Program-made: the position numbers and the translations under genes
Assembly: GCA_008694505.1 (NCBI GenBank)
Contig: VZDJ01000219.1
Span: forward strand, 14,451,058-14,515,057
Length of the DNA stretch: 64,000 nucleotides
Origin: Cyanoderma ruficeps
Lineage: Eukaryota; Chordata; Aves; Passeriformes; Timaliidae
Reading direction: 5' to 3'
In this document: positions 22,132-33,964 of the stretch, one piece after another
Layout: the number at the start of each line of letters is the position of its first letter
How positions within the stretch are numbered: the stretch's first letter is position 1
Notes under the pieces: model-generated
The model's database searches: none
What the model was told of the DNA's origin: nothing
The model's input: only the letters and a program-made list of their open reading frames with translations

Positions 22132-23944
22132 ATGGCATTCGCAGGCAAATATGAGTTCGAGGCCGACGAGAACTACGATGCCTTTGTGCAGAAGATTGGT
22201 GAGTCCGGCTGGGCCAGGCACTGGGCATGGGTTGGATAAAAACACTGGGAAAGGCTGGGAGAGCTGAGATTGTTCAGCCTGGAGAGGAGAAACTTTGGGG
22301 TGACCCAACTGTGGCCTCCCAAGTGCCTGAAGGCGTTACAGGAAAGATGGAGAGAGACTTTACGAGGAATGGAGTGACAGGACAAGGGGGAATGGATTTA
22401 AACTTGCAGGGTGTAGGTTTAGATGGGATATTGGGAAGAAATTCTTCCCTGGGAGGGTGGGCAGGCCCTGGCACAGGATGCCCAGAGAAGCTGTGGTTCC
22501 CTGGCAGTGTCCAAGGCCAGGCTGGGCAGGGGTTGGAGCCACCTGGGACAGGGGAAGGTGTCCCTGACCATGGCAGGGGGTTGGATGATTTTTAAGGTCC
22601 CTTCCGACCCAAACTGTCCAAAGATTCCATGATTCCATGTGCATCTAGTTAAGGAGCAAGAGCAGATATGAAAATAGGTCTGTGCAGCAAAATAGCAAAG
22701 GCCCAAGGTCCCACACATGAAATTCTAAGAATTGCATGTGTAGGTTAAGGAGGAGGGAATATTTTATGTGCTTTGTACATTTTTCCTGTGTATTGTTTCC
22801 TAGGGAAAAGAATCCAAGATTTATTTTAGCAAATGCATTGATGTAGCAATATCTTTCTTTACATCAGTAATTTCAACTCAGAGCTTTGATGTTGTAAAAA
22901 ACTTAAAAATAAGAAATGAACAACAAATCAGATGCTCTGAGAACAAACGCACCACTACCATCCTTCAGTTGAAATTCAGCTTAGATTCGATAAACTCTGT
23001 GTTTTTATTGTTGAAGGTCTCCCCAGCGACAAGGTTGAAATGGGAAGGAACTGCAAAATTGTGACTGAGGTTGTGCAGAATGGCAATGACTTCACGTGGA
23101 CACAGCACTTCCCTGGAGGCCGCACCACCACCAACACCTTCACCGTGGGCAAGGAGGCAGACATGGAGACCTTTGGAGGGAAGAAGTTCCAGGTAAATTC
23201 ACGGAGCTCTTCAGCTCCCCAGCCTCAGGAGGGTTTGGGTTTAAGGAGAAAAGCAGACCTGTGTCAGGCCCAGGGAAGGTGTCCCTGCCCATGGCAGGGG
23301 GTGGGACATGAGGGGCTCCAAGGCCCTTTCCAACCCAGACCATCCTGGGATTCCCTGACTCCATCATCAGATCCCTGGGCTGCCTGCCAGCCCTGTTTCC
23401 AGAGCTGTTAATGAGTGACGTGGGGATCTGGAACCTGCAGGAACTGGAAGATGAACAATTGTGTGTTTGAATTGTGAACATTCAAGAACTAAAGCCCACG
23501 GATGTTAGCCCTGTGCCTGAGGCCACCTGTGCCACACACGGGCTCTGTCTCATGAACTCCCAGCATCAGGGGTGCAGGAGAGAAATTCCAGCAACCCCAG
23601 CAACAGGAACCCTTTCTCTCTTACAGGCAACTGTCAAAATGGAGGATGGGAAACTTGTGGCTGAGTTCCCCAACTACCGCCACACTGCAGAGATCTGCGG
23701 GGGGAAGCTGGTGGAGGTGAGTGCTCAAAGATCCGGTTCATAATGAACAAAGAAAATCCCCAAATTTTGAAGTTTAGGAAAAAATCCTAAGTGAAGGGCA
23801 GGCTCTGAGCCATGCCCAGGGCGTTTCCCTGGGATTCTGGAGCTCTGATTACACTGTTCAACCAAAGTTTTGGTTTGTTCTTTCTTCCAGATTTCTACTT
23901 CTTCTGGTGTAGTCTACAAAAGGACCAGCAAAAAGATTGCCTAA
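22132..23944 (+). CDS. FABP6: FABP6, ileal bile-acid-binding protein (gastrotropin), 4 exons
   Basis: This small cytosolic lipocalin-fold protein carries conjugated bile acids through ileal enterocytes. Exons are 22132-22198, 23017-23192, 23627-23716 and 23891-23944 including the stop. All junctions are GT-AG and the sizes (67, 176, 90 and 51 nt plus stop) follow the four-exon pattern of the fatty-acid-binding family. The spliced protein is 128 residues, the same length as the human protein. It begins [18 protein letters not shown] and contains [47 protein letters not shown] and [15 protein letters not shown]1 copy sits in intron 1 and another piece in intron 2. The nearest alternatives, other FABP paralogues, fit less well. 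The PWWP2A neighbour matches human gene order. Confidence 0.96.
22236..22641 (+). mobile_element. CR1 LINE 3' fragment in FABP6 intron 1, sense
   Basis: Typical CR1 blocks occur in order: 'actgggaaaggctgggagag', 'agcctggagaggagaa', 'ttgggaagaaattcttccct', 'gtccaaggccaggctgggca', 'ttggatgatttttaaggtcc', and a terminal 'gattccatgattccatg'. The 3' end is intact and the 5' end truncated. Its sense orientation within the intron does not touch splice sites. Confidence 0.92.
23240..23375 (+). mobile_element. CR1 LINE 3' fragment in FABP6 intron 2
   Basis: It includes 'ggaaggtgtccctgcccatg', 'gcagggggtgggac', 'aaggccctttccaaccca' and 'gggattccctgactcc', the last ~130 bp of a CR1 3' UTR, somewhat diverged. 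Confidence 0.85.
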
Positions 23945-23984
23945 GGCAGCAAGTTCAGTCTCTTCCAGTGCACTGAAAGCCAAA

Positions 23985-24005
23985 AATAAAATAAATAAAA
24001 TAAAG
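23985..24005 (+). terminator. FABP6 polyadenylation signals
   Basis: Overlapping AATAAA hexamers occupy 23985-24004, about 40 nt after the stop codon at 23942-23944. The 3' UTR is therefore very short. Confidence 0.85.
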
Positions 24006-24071
24006 TTCTGTCTTTGTCTTTTTCTTGGTATTACAAACATCCCCATGTTAATGCTTACCCCATTCCTAAAT

Positions 24072-24148
24072 AACTGACAGGGGTGGAACAAGATGAGATT
24101 TAAGGTCCCTCCCAGCCCAAACCCTTCTGTGGCTCTGATTCTCGGTTC
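24072..24148 (+). mobile_element. CR1 LINE 3' end remnant
   Basis: 'ggggtggaacaagatgagat', 'ttaaggtccctcccagccca' and 'ctgtggctctgattct' match the last ~75 bp of CR1. It lies just after the FABP6 poly(A) site. Confidence 0.6.
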
Positions 24149-24457
24149 TGAGGGACACCAGAGGTGCTCAGAGCACCACTTTGTGCCTTGAAAGAAGCCC
24201 TGAACCTTAAAAAGAAAACTTTTTAATCACTTCCTGTACAGGCCAGGTGCCTTTGCTGTTAGAACTGCCTTGATGGGGCTGAGAGGGACTTTTACAACTC
24301 CAGCTGACAAATTCCTGACTCTGAGCTGGCTGGCAAAGCCTAATTCCATTAACAAGGATTGTGCTGGGGTTGTAGGGGAGGAGGCCCAGTGACACAATCT
24401 CCAGCATCAGTGGCACTTCCCAGCTCAGCTTTAGGAAATCACTGTTGGTTTCCATGC

Positions 24458-24463
24458 TTTATT
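24458..24463 (-). terminator. Candidate C1QTNF2 polyadenylation signal
   Basis: AATAAA on the minus strand lies 316 nt after the C1QTNF2 stop codon. It is the first canonical hexamer seen in that direction. About 450 bp separate it from the FABP6 signals, so the two genes are tail-to-tail. Confidence 0.55.
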
Positions 24464-24778
24464 ATAACAATGCAATAACCAAAGCATTCTGCACCAGCAC
24501 TTGAGTTACATGCCCATGGCATGTTGGAATAATCATGGAATACATAACGGGTGGCTTTGGGATGGAGACATCCATGGGGCTGCTGAAAGCCTGGTACCCT
24601 GTGGGTTTGATGGCATCAAGGAAAAGTTTAAATAGCCCATACAGGGTGCAGTCAACTGATAATCCTGATAGTCCCATAGGCAAATGTGGAATCATCTGAT
24701 AATCCCAGACATGTCCCATGTAAGGCCACCCTTTGTTGGACTGAGGCCCATTTCCTATTTTTCCCGTAGTTTCTCATC

Positions 24779-26777
24779 CTACACTTCATTGAGATAATCT
24801 TGGTCAGGGTAAATCAAGAATCCAGTAAATAAGCTGTCTGTCCAGTAGGGATCATAAAAGAGCCCGTTTTGCTCCGAGTAGAAGATTTGCAGCCACACCT
24901 CATCCTCCTCCTTCAGCGCCAGCACGGTGGATCCAGAGGCCACGTCGTGGTTCCCCGTGTTGGCGTCGAAAGTCTTGATCCGGTACTGGCCGTTGTGGAC
25001 CAGGCCAATGGCCAAGTGCTTGTTGGCCAAAGTGATGTCGTAGGTGAAGTAGTAAATCCCTGGGATGCTGCAGATGAACTTCCCACTGGAAGCGTTGTAA
25101 TGCCCTCCCTCGTTCATCAGGATCCTGTCAAACTTGATGGGCAGCCTCTCCCTGGGGTAGCTCTTGGACACAGCCACGGAGAAGGCAGACCTGGCCCTGC
25201 TGCCCCTGCAGCTGCAGGGCCCCGGCAGCCCCGGGTCCCCCTTGCTCCCTTTGGGCCCTTTCTTCCCTGGGGCCCCGTTTTTCCCGGGATTGCCCTTTAA
25301 ACCCTTGGGCCCCCGGGGCCCTGCCTTGCCAATGGCTCCTGCTTTCCCCTTCGGGCCTGGCTTGCCAGGGTTTCCTGTTCTGCCCTGGGGACCTGGAAGA
25401 CAAATGATCTTATCAATTTTTCTTATCACTTTTTGAGGGAAAGAGATGATACAGCGGGTGGAAGGGGGTTAGAGTATTGCAGCAGGGATTTCATTTGGGA
25501 GGAAGCCATTGCTGGTGTGAGAATCCCAATGAAATCCCACCTGGGGCTGGACATCTCTCTGGGCTGACCAGCCAGGGTAGGCAGGGTGTTGGTGTGGTAA
25601 CAGTGGAACTCTGTCCTTTTTAAGGACCAAAATGCTGATCCCATTTTTTGGCTCACTTGAGAAAAAAGGAAGAATTATCCCTTTGAGGAGGTGAGTACCT
25701 TTGATCTCATGTCTCTTTTTTGTTTTTTACATTTAGCATGAAACTGTTTGGGAAAAAAAAAAAAGGTAAAAGTAGATGTAGATGTGGTAAAAAGCCCAGC
25801 CCAGCCCACCTGGGGGATGAACCAGCAAACAATGGGGGCAGGAGCTGCCTTGAGATAGGAAGGGAGTTGGGCTGGCAGTGATTCTGGCTCGGTGGTATCT
25901 GATATGAGCAAAATCGAGAGGATTTATGCAGTGTCTCTTGACCTGCTGTAGCAAGAGCAGATCGAAATGCAGCTGTGGTTGGAAATCTGCTCTCCAGATT
26001 GCCGGTGTGGGGAGGGAGAAGGGAGGCAGCCGCAGGCTGGGCTCGCTGGCGTTGCTGAGGCAGGAGTGCTCTCTAGTGTGGCAGAGGGAAATCACCGCTC
26101 TGCACAGGCCGCTCCTGCTGCCGCCCGACTCCGGCAGGACCCAGAGCACAGCCCCGCCTCACGTCTGCTGTTTGCCCTGATTAGGTCCGGCATGGCCAGT
26201 GCCTGTCCCGGTACAGTGCCCCGGGCAGCCGACCCTTCCTTTTCTCACGTGGCTCCAGTTCTCCTGGGAGCAGGAACCAGAGAGCAGCTCCTTGTCTCCT
26301 CTAGAGAGCCCTGAGCAGCGCAGGGCAAACCTCAATGTGTCACAAAACGAACCCAACAGGAACTGCCGCAGGTGTCAGGACATGATGTGAGTCTGGAACT
26401 CCTCTGCCAAGTGGGATCATTTGGAGAGCGGGCAGCGGGAATTCCTGGCGGAGTTTCCCAGGAGGTGCAGCCGTGAAGGGGCTGTTGCCCCACAGCTCCC
26501 ACCTTCCCACGGTCATGTTGAGCGCCTCTCTCTTACCTTCATCGCCGTGCTCACCCTTGTCCCCGTCCTGGCCGTCCTTGCCGTCCTTGCCCGGGAAGCC
26601 CATCCTGCCCACGGTGCCGGGGGTCCCTGGCACACCGGGGGGCCCGGGGGGCCCGGGGGGCCCTGGCAGGCTGCAGGCCAGCTGGGCACCCTCCTGCACC
26701 TCCCGCTTGGCAAAGCCCCCCAGGATGTGGTTTGCCACGCAGGGCACGGTCCAGAGGAGCAGCACGGCAGAGATCAT
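24779..26777 (-). CDS. C1QTNF2: C1QTNF2 (CTRP2), secreted collagen/C1q protein, 2 coding exons
   Basis: This is a secreted, adiponectin-like trimeric protein of the C1q/TNF family. Coding exons are 26777-26537 and 25392-24779 (transcript order), joined inside a glycine codon, giving 284 residues against 285 in human. A signal peptide starts [16 protein letters not shown] collagen region with Gly-X-Y repeats covers about residues 39-140 and includes [16 protein letters not shown] and [17 protein letters not shown]. It ends in the paired cysteines CSC. A C1q head covers about 147-284, with [32 protein letters not shown] and [17 protein letters not shown]. An acceptor (ccccacag) lies 8 nt before the ATG, so a separate 5' UTR exon must lie upstream; I could not locate it. 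Identity is clear from near-identity in the C1q head. Confidence 0.96.
26630..26663. repeat. GGGCCC-rich palindromic run within the collagen coding region
   Basis: Three tandem 'ggggggccc' units encode Gly-Pro-Pro triplets of the C1QTNF2 collagen domain on the minus strand. The G runs on one strand and the self-complementary GGGCCC core could form hairpins or quadruplexes. Confidence 0.7.
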
Positions 26778-26789
26778 GGCACAGCCTGT

Positions 26790-29700
26790 GGGGAGGAGCG
26801 GCGTGTGGGCACCACTGGCACGGGCTGGTGTAGAAACTTGCACGAAAATGGGAGATTATTTGGCTTGTCTGGCAGGGTGGGGGAGCTCTTTGCTTTGGTG
26901 TGATGTGATTCCAAGGACTTGGCTCACGGAGTTCTCTAGGTCAGACCAATATTTTTATCACACTTACTCTTCTCCAAGTCTGTATTTGTCCATTCCTCAT
27001 TTTGTTTTGTTCCCTAAGCCTCTTTTCCTCCAAAACATCAGGAACAATGGCAGAGGGGTGCAGAAAGAAGCTGCTTGGGACCAGGGGAGTGAAGAAGGGG
27101 TTTGGTGTGAACATCCCCAGCATGACCCGCCCGTGATTGGGTCACTGTGGTTACTTCAAAGCACAAAACCCATCCTGTGCTGCAGGGCAGGACTCAGAAG
27201 AGAGGCTGGGCAGGTTTTGGGCCAGGCCTTAATGCCTTTTGCCTCATCCCCTTCCCCACTGCAGCTCAGATTTAGCAGTTCCCCAGTAATGTTATGCACA
27301 ACTCCTGCACTGGAAATAAGATGCTTAAAGCACTGGCTAAATTCCATGTTGGCCTTATCTCTCATCCTGCTCTCAGCTCCTGAGGGGTGGAAATGCATAT
27401 TTAGATGCTCCAAATCCAGCCAGCTGATCCTACATATTTATGCTCAGTGGGAGCCCCTAGTTCTGTGATATTATAATTAAGAACATGCAGAGGAGAGGGA
27501 AATGCAAACCAGAGGCAGGGCTGGATTTGGCTGCTAAGCCCTTTAGTTCTTCAGCTCTGATTTGCTGCTGCTGAAAGGCGTTGGTTTAATGGACTTGTGA
27601 GATGGAAAACACCACCCAGTGTTCATGTGGAAAGTTGAATGAAGCCTTCTGAGTTCATGGAAAAGGAAACAAAATGTTCAAATGCCTGTGGAGTGGGAGA
27701 TCACAAGGAAAGCTGCATCCCCGCTTCCCAGGAACCCCTCCAGCAGGGCAGAGAAGTGAGAGGTGTCTGGAGGTAGATGACACGCACAAGCTGTGGCAGG
27801 GGAAAATGTCATTGTGGAGCATAACCTGGAGAAAAGCTGGGAATGCCTCATGTGGAGAAGAAAGGTGCCAGAAGGAGCAGGGGGTGGGAGGGCAGCTCCT
27901 CCTCCGCCAGTTTGTTACCGGTAATCACTGCTGCTAACTTGAGACAACCCAGCTCATTGACCTGACAAAAGGGGGCAATCAAAATCCCCCGAGGCCGGGA
28001 GGTCTGTGGGACCAGCACTTGGATAAGTGGGGAGTATCCAAGTACCTGGATAATAGCTGGTGCTAATTAACGGCTCCACAAGAAAGCTTCATCCCATATC
28101 CCAGCGTGTGGGATGCAAAGCACCACCACATCCACAAGAGCATCTATAAATAACCTCTTCAAGAAATCTTTTTGAAAGAGAACAAACCTCATGCTGTTCC
28201 ACCTTAAAAGGAAAATTGTTCCTCGATGAAAAAGGCCCAGTGAGCTCCAAAAAAGCAAATTGGAAGCAGATCAGCATCTCCCCTCTCCGTGGTGTGGGCA
28301 GCCAGCCCAGCACGGGAGGCTGTGCAGCAGCAGGGCTGATTTTCCAATGACATTTTAACCAATGGCTTTGTCACCAGGGTTAGAGACCTTTGGGCCATGA
28401 CCAATGCCTGTTTTGCATTAAAGAAGTGTTTCTGTAAGAAAAGATCCTGCCTGAAAGAGTCAGGATCAGTTGCACTTTCTGCTCTTCCAAGGCAGCTGGG
28501 CTGAAATCCCAGAGGAAAATCCCTGAGGGCTGCAAGATGCAGGGTTTGGTGGCACGTGCAGTGGTTGGATGGTGATTTTTTTGGCCAGTGAAGCCACCCT
28601 GTGGCATTGGTGGTGGGAATGGGAAACAGGGAATTGCTGCTTGGAGGAAGGCAGGAGCAGGATGAGAGGACACAGCAGTGAGCAAACACCGTGACTTTCT
28701 TCTCTATTTCCTTTAAATATTTGAGGCTTTCTCAAACAAAACATCCATCTTCCTGCCTCACAATTTCCTAGTGTACCTCGAGGTGTCTTAATTAATCTTC
28801 AAGGTAATCATTATCCCCATGAGCTTAATTCTCAGCTCTGGAGGTTGCCCTGCAGCATCCCCAGGGGTGGAAGCAGAAGGAGCCCTTGGGTGCAAGGCTG
28901 ATTTAGGTAAAATCAGGTGTGACAGCAGTGACAGAACACCTGAAATGGGGAGATTTAACTGAGCCTGGGAAGTACTTGCACCAACAGGGGTTTGATCTGT
29001 TCCCTGCTGCTGCACAAAGCAACGGGCAAAGGAGGGAAAGCAGAGGATGCACCTTCTGTCCTGAACCTGCAGTGCTCTCTTGGCTTCAGGCATCGGGAAT
29101 TCCTGTGCCAAACCTTCCCGAGCCTGGAGCAGAAACACCAGGAATTCCTGTGCCAAACCTTCCCTAGCCCCGAGCTCAAACCCGTCTCGGCAGCTGCCCA
29201 GTGCAGGGACAGGCTGAAGGAGGTGGGAGCTCCCAGCAAAGGGTGAGGAATGTTTCCCTCATGGTGTTATTTCTTTAACTGGCAACTGTTGCCTTTATGG
29301 ATTCCTGTGCAGTCTTTGGAAACCTGAGTGCTCAGTGATTTAGACCTTATTTGGGAAGTTTTCAAAGTTAAGGTTAAGAGGAGGGAGAGGCAGAAGAAGG
29401 GAAAGTGGATCTACTCACCAGCCTGATCTCCTCAGCGAGATCCTGACAGGCGCTGGCAGCCCCCAGGGCTTCAGGCAGATGTTTTGCTGCAGATCCCCGG
29501 CCCCGTCCTGCCACAGCAGGTCCTGGGAGGGCTGTGCAGGATTGACTCTGGTCCTCTTTATTCCTGTTTTACTCCTTCTTGTGCGTAGTTTGAGCTCCCT
29601 GCGGCAGCTCCACTTTGGCTCCACGTTGCCAAAGGCATATTTTTATTATTGTGTAATGGATCTGTGCCTCTTCCTCGGTCACGTGGCACGAGAAGAGATT

Positions 29701-32700
29701 TTTATGCACATGTGGCTGAAAGCTCTTGATGTTTGGGGAGCTTCTCCCTTTCTCCCTTGCAGTCCTGGAGGAAAAGCTCAGGGGCTGCCTGGATCATTTC
29801 TGATTGATGCTGCCCCTCTGTGCTGTAGTCACTGCCCACACAAGCAGGGAACGGGTAATGCTGATCCAACTTTGACACTTTATCCTCGAGCATTAAAGGG
29901 AAGAAAATCTTGTCCTAGGGGTGGAAACTCACTTGAATCACTCCAGGTTTGAATTTAAGGACAAAGTCACGAAACAGCAGCTCTGCAAATGCAAATTTGT
30001 GCCTCAACACTTCTTCAGGCTGACGTGCACTAAAAAATACAACTTTGTCATAGGGATGGCAGGGCAGGAATGGCTCTGTCCTGGGAAAGGGTTGAGATTT
30101 TGTTTTGAGTTTTGAAAGTAATTACAACCATCCAACAATTGCTTCAGGTAAGGCAGGAACAGCAGGAGCAGCAGCTGAGGCTGGAGCAGGATGCTCTGGG
30201 ATGCTGCCAGGGTTGGTATTGACCACACTCATCCCTGGTTGTGGGTTCCTGCTCTGTCCCCACCAGGATCCCACACGGGGTGTGGGACAGGCGTGTGCCT
30301 GGTGGCAGGGCTCCAAACCCTGCCCTGCAGCCAGTAAATCCTTTCTGCTCAGTGAAGGACATCAGCTGATCAGGAGAATGCTGGAATTGGCATTCCTTGC
30401 TCTGCCCAAATTCATCCTTCTCAGAGCTGTCACGGTTTATTTTTAAGCTTTCCCCTGTGCTCGCTTTTGGCACTTGGTGGGAACAGATCTAACATAAAAA
30501 TGAAGTCTGTACACAGTTGGCTTTGTGAGCTGGGGCCAGTTTAGATGCTCCTGGGAGGACTGGGAACGTTTGGCTGAGGAAGCACAGGGCTGTTTTCGTG
30601 CTGTGCTGACAGTCCCATGGAGCTCCTGCAGAGCCAGAGCCCGGCCCCAGCTCCCTGACGCTGAACAACCTCCAGGAGAACAACCCCCCTTCCCAAACCC
30701 CTGCAATCATCAGCTTTGCATTTCCCTGGGAAAAGGGCTGTTCCAGAAAAGCTGGCTCACCTCTGGCACTGGGGTGAGCACAGCTGGGACAGACCCAGAC
30801 ACTGCTCCGAGGGCTGCTCTGGACATGGGTCAGATAGAAATTCTCACTTTTTGCCTGTTTCCGCAGAGTTTGTGAGAACCCAGACCTCGTGCTGGGCCCC
30901 TGTGCCTGGGTGTGGGCCAAAAGACTCGAGGCATTGCATGTGGAACAGGAAATCAGGTGAAAGCTTCCCGTGGGCTTTGCTGCAGTGCCAGTTGGACAGG
31001 CCTGGGAAGCCACAGTGGTTTCTTCAGACACTGATGGTGTGGAAAAGGAAAAGCTCCTCTGCTCATCCTGCTCCTATCCCATGGCACCTGTGCTTTGTCA
31101 CACGTGGGCTGTGACACGGGCCAAGGATGAGAGGATGCTTGGACACACAGCAATCCTGCCAGGCAGCTCCAGGCAGGAGCAGGGAATCCAGAGTTTGGGG
31201 TGATTTTGTGCCTGGGTCTGCAGCATGGGGAAGGCAGTGAGAGCCTGACCTAGTTCAGCAGCGTGGGGGAAAACTGCTGGGAAGCTCCTGCCAGGCAGAT
31301 GGAAAATCTGTCTGTGCTGCATGGCCAGGCCAGGCTCCACCAGGGTCCCAGACAGCTCTGATGAGAACACTTGGCAGCACAACTGATTAAATAAACAAAC
31401 TGCACAGAGAATCAGAGCAGCCTCATGCTCAGTGCTTTTTGTGTCAGTGAGACACTGCAGGGGACATTACAGCTGATCTTGTCCCCTCTGTGCTGCTTTT
31501 GAGCAGAAGCCTCTGTGCTGTGACTCCCGTGGTGACCCCAGGGAAGGGGGGCTGGCTCAGGGACAGGTGTGGGCTGGGGCTGCTTTTGGGGTGAATAATG
31601 CTCAAAACAGCCTGACACACGGATCCCAAAGTTAAACATCCTGAGAGTGAGGTGAAAACATGGCAGATGATAAAGTGCCAGATAAAGGAACAAACAAGTG
31701 ATGCTACTGACACCTTACCCAAAGCTGCTGAGCTGGCACAGCTGGCCCAGACACATCTGACTGAGAGCCCAGGCCCACTTTAACAGAGGGTTTTCCAACA
31801 CACCCCTCTTGGAGAGTGTGTGGAGATTCCTCCCTGGAGTGGGGACACCCCTCAAGGCCACTCCTCAGGACTGAGCCAAAGAGATTTGCCCACAGTTGTT
31901 GGTCTGGATGAGTAACACAATTCTCTAGTTAATACTTTTTGCTATGTTTAGTATAATTTAGTAAATGCTTTGATTTGGCTTCAAAAATAGTGCACTGTAC
32001 TACACCAGTAATTCTGGCTACCCATACTAGGTAGCAAACAATTCTGCTTAAGGCCTTTTTAGTCTTATCATTAGCAAGATAAATAATTTATTTCTGTATA
32101 AATATATCTGGTTTGCCATCCTTCATCCTGCAGGACAAAGTCACCTAAAGGTTCAATCACCCTTTGCTGTGTGCACGTGCTGTGGGGGAGAAGTGGGAGT
32201 GCCTAAATGTGGGTGACCAACAGCTCCCAGGCCAGGCCAGGGCTGTGTCCCAGCCTGGAAGGATTTCCCCTTGTTTACCTTCGGAGCACTCAGTGGTTTC
32301 ATTGTTAGGAACTGACCTTGCAGCCACGACTTTGTAACCAAATAAAATGATTCAGCAAATGCCAGAAGAGCTGAAATTCACCCCGAGGCTGGAGGCAGCC
32401 TAAAAACCAGCAATAACAATGGGAGTGTGCCTCACCAAACATGAGTGTCAGTGCTTTGGGGTTTGGGGGAGATACTAATGGGAAGGAAGAAGCATTTTTT
32501 CCACCCAGCAGGCCTCCAGTCTTAGTGTGGGATGGTGATTTGAGTAATTTTTATTGCCCTGCATAAAAGCAGTTTGGAAGTCTGTAAGCAGCCTACAGAG
32601 AGTGATTGTCCCTCTCCAAAAGTCCCCATAAAAATGAGTCAAAACCCTGTTTAAACTTAAAGGATGCCCTTGAGACCATTTGCTCTGCTTAGGAGCTGCA

Positions 32701-33640
32701 GCCCTGACCCATTAAGATAAAAATAAATAGAGCTTATTTTGGGAAGACGGAAGTGGGAACCAGCCCAATCACCAGTGAGCCACTGCCAGCACCGAGCAGA
32801 TGCTGTGGAAAGCTTGGGGTTGTTGCTTTTTGTTTCATGCACTTTTTATTAATAATTCAAAGTAAATTCAGCAATCTTTTTGACTCACCACCTCTGCCTT
32901 GATACCAAGTAACCTAGTTAGACAAGAAAGGATTTCTGAACATGCCTTGTGTTTCCCAGTTACAGAAAACCTCCAGCCCCCCTCCTCTGGAATCTACAGT
33001 ACCAGACTTGCACCTTAACCAGATCCAATAATAATGTAAAATAAACCAGACACCAACAAAATGAGAAACAATTTCCCTACTCCTACTTTAAAGCTACTAC
33101 TGAGTCCCATGGCAGAGATCCTGCAAGAAGAACAAGAACTGTTATTTTATTTAGGAGCAATAAAAAAAAAACTCTGAAAAAATAACTCACAGCTGGTGTA
33201 CAGCAGGTGACCCAAACCTCACCTCAGGCAGCAAACAGGGCAGGTAACACCAGCAGGCTCTCCATTTTTCACAATTTTTGATTCTTTAGGGCTTTCTTTG
33301 CTCTCCAGCTTGTAAACAAGAGCTCGTCAGGCAGGAAAATACACCAGGGAAGCTGAAAGAGATAGTAATGAGCTTGGCAAACTCAGCTTTCCACTGCAGC
33401 ACACCAAGGCAAGGGAGAGAACATCTGATATAACCCCTAATTAAGCTACCTGTAAGATGCTCTCAAAGCAGCCTCAAACCTTCTTCCTTAACAAACCCCA
33501 CAAGTTTATACCCAGTGAGCAGCTGGGGGCTGGGTTGTTCATCTCAGAGCTGGTGAAAACTACTCCACCAGCACATGGAGAGAGGCCAAAGGCCTAAGAG
33601 CCGTAATATTTAACTTCATATATTCCTGCAAATAAACCAG
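26790..33640. other. Spacer between C1QTNF2 and GDF9, no gene recognised
   Basis: Nearly 7 kb without a recognisable coding exon. The untranslated first exon of C1QTNF2 probably lies somewhere here. A duplicated 24-mer (29096-29170) and a small inverted repeat (28017-28043) are visible. The genes expected next to C1QTNF2 or GDF9 in human (ZBED8 or SLU7, and SHROOM1) were not seen. Confidence 0.5.
29096..29170 (+). repeat. 24-bp direct duplication, period 45
   Basis: The unit beginning GGAATTCCTGTGCC and ending AAACCTTCCC occurs twice without mismatch, 45 bp apart. It is a local duplication in noncoding DNA. Confidence 0.85.
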
Positions 33641-33643
33641 GAT

Positions 33644-33964
33644 TAATTAGACCAGGCAACACTAATGCCTCCCCAGCTCCCTCGCTCCCAGCCTGTAATT
33701 TCCCATGTGAAAAAGGTTAATTTAGATTTAGTATCTCTTTATAATAAACTTTCAGGGCCAAGGTTTAGCCCAACTGCAATGAACCTGTGGTTTCAGGGGC
33801 CAGCTGCAGATCTTTCTCTTTGCTCCCTAATCAGAAAGAAACCTCCCTCACATTCCACAGCTGCAACCTATATAAGAGATGGGGGTCAGGAGCTTTTGTT
33901 TTTCCTTGAATACTTGAGGGGAGCTATTTTTTTTTTCTTTCCCCTCTCTGCAGCCCTCAAGAGC
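33644..33964 (+). promoter_or_regulatory. GDF9 promoter: NOBOX-type site, E-box, TATA
   Basis: TATATAAG at 33869-33876 predicts transcription from about 33900. An E-box CAGCTG is at 33858-33863, directly before the TATA. TAATTAG at 33644-33650 fits the NOBOX consensus TAATTRS, about 255 bp upstream of the predicted start. E-boxes and NOBOX sites are known to drive oocyte expression of mammalian Gdf9. Their use in this species is inferred. The frame is open upstream to 33665, but the TATA position rules out a start there. Confidence 0.55.

Noticed and set aside
26473..27468. 331-codon plus-strand open frame
   Set aside because: It is antisense to the C1QTNF2 collagen exon and then runs into unconserved DNA; no recognisable domain.
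33665..33964. In-frame extension of GDF9 exon 1 upstream to 33665
   Set aside because: A TATA box at 33869 and a good signal peptide starting at 33965 place transcription and translation later.
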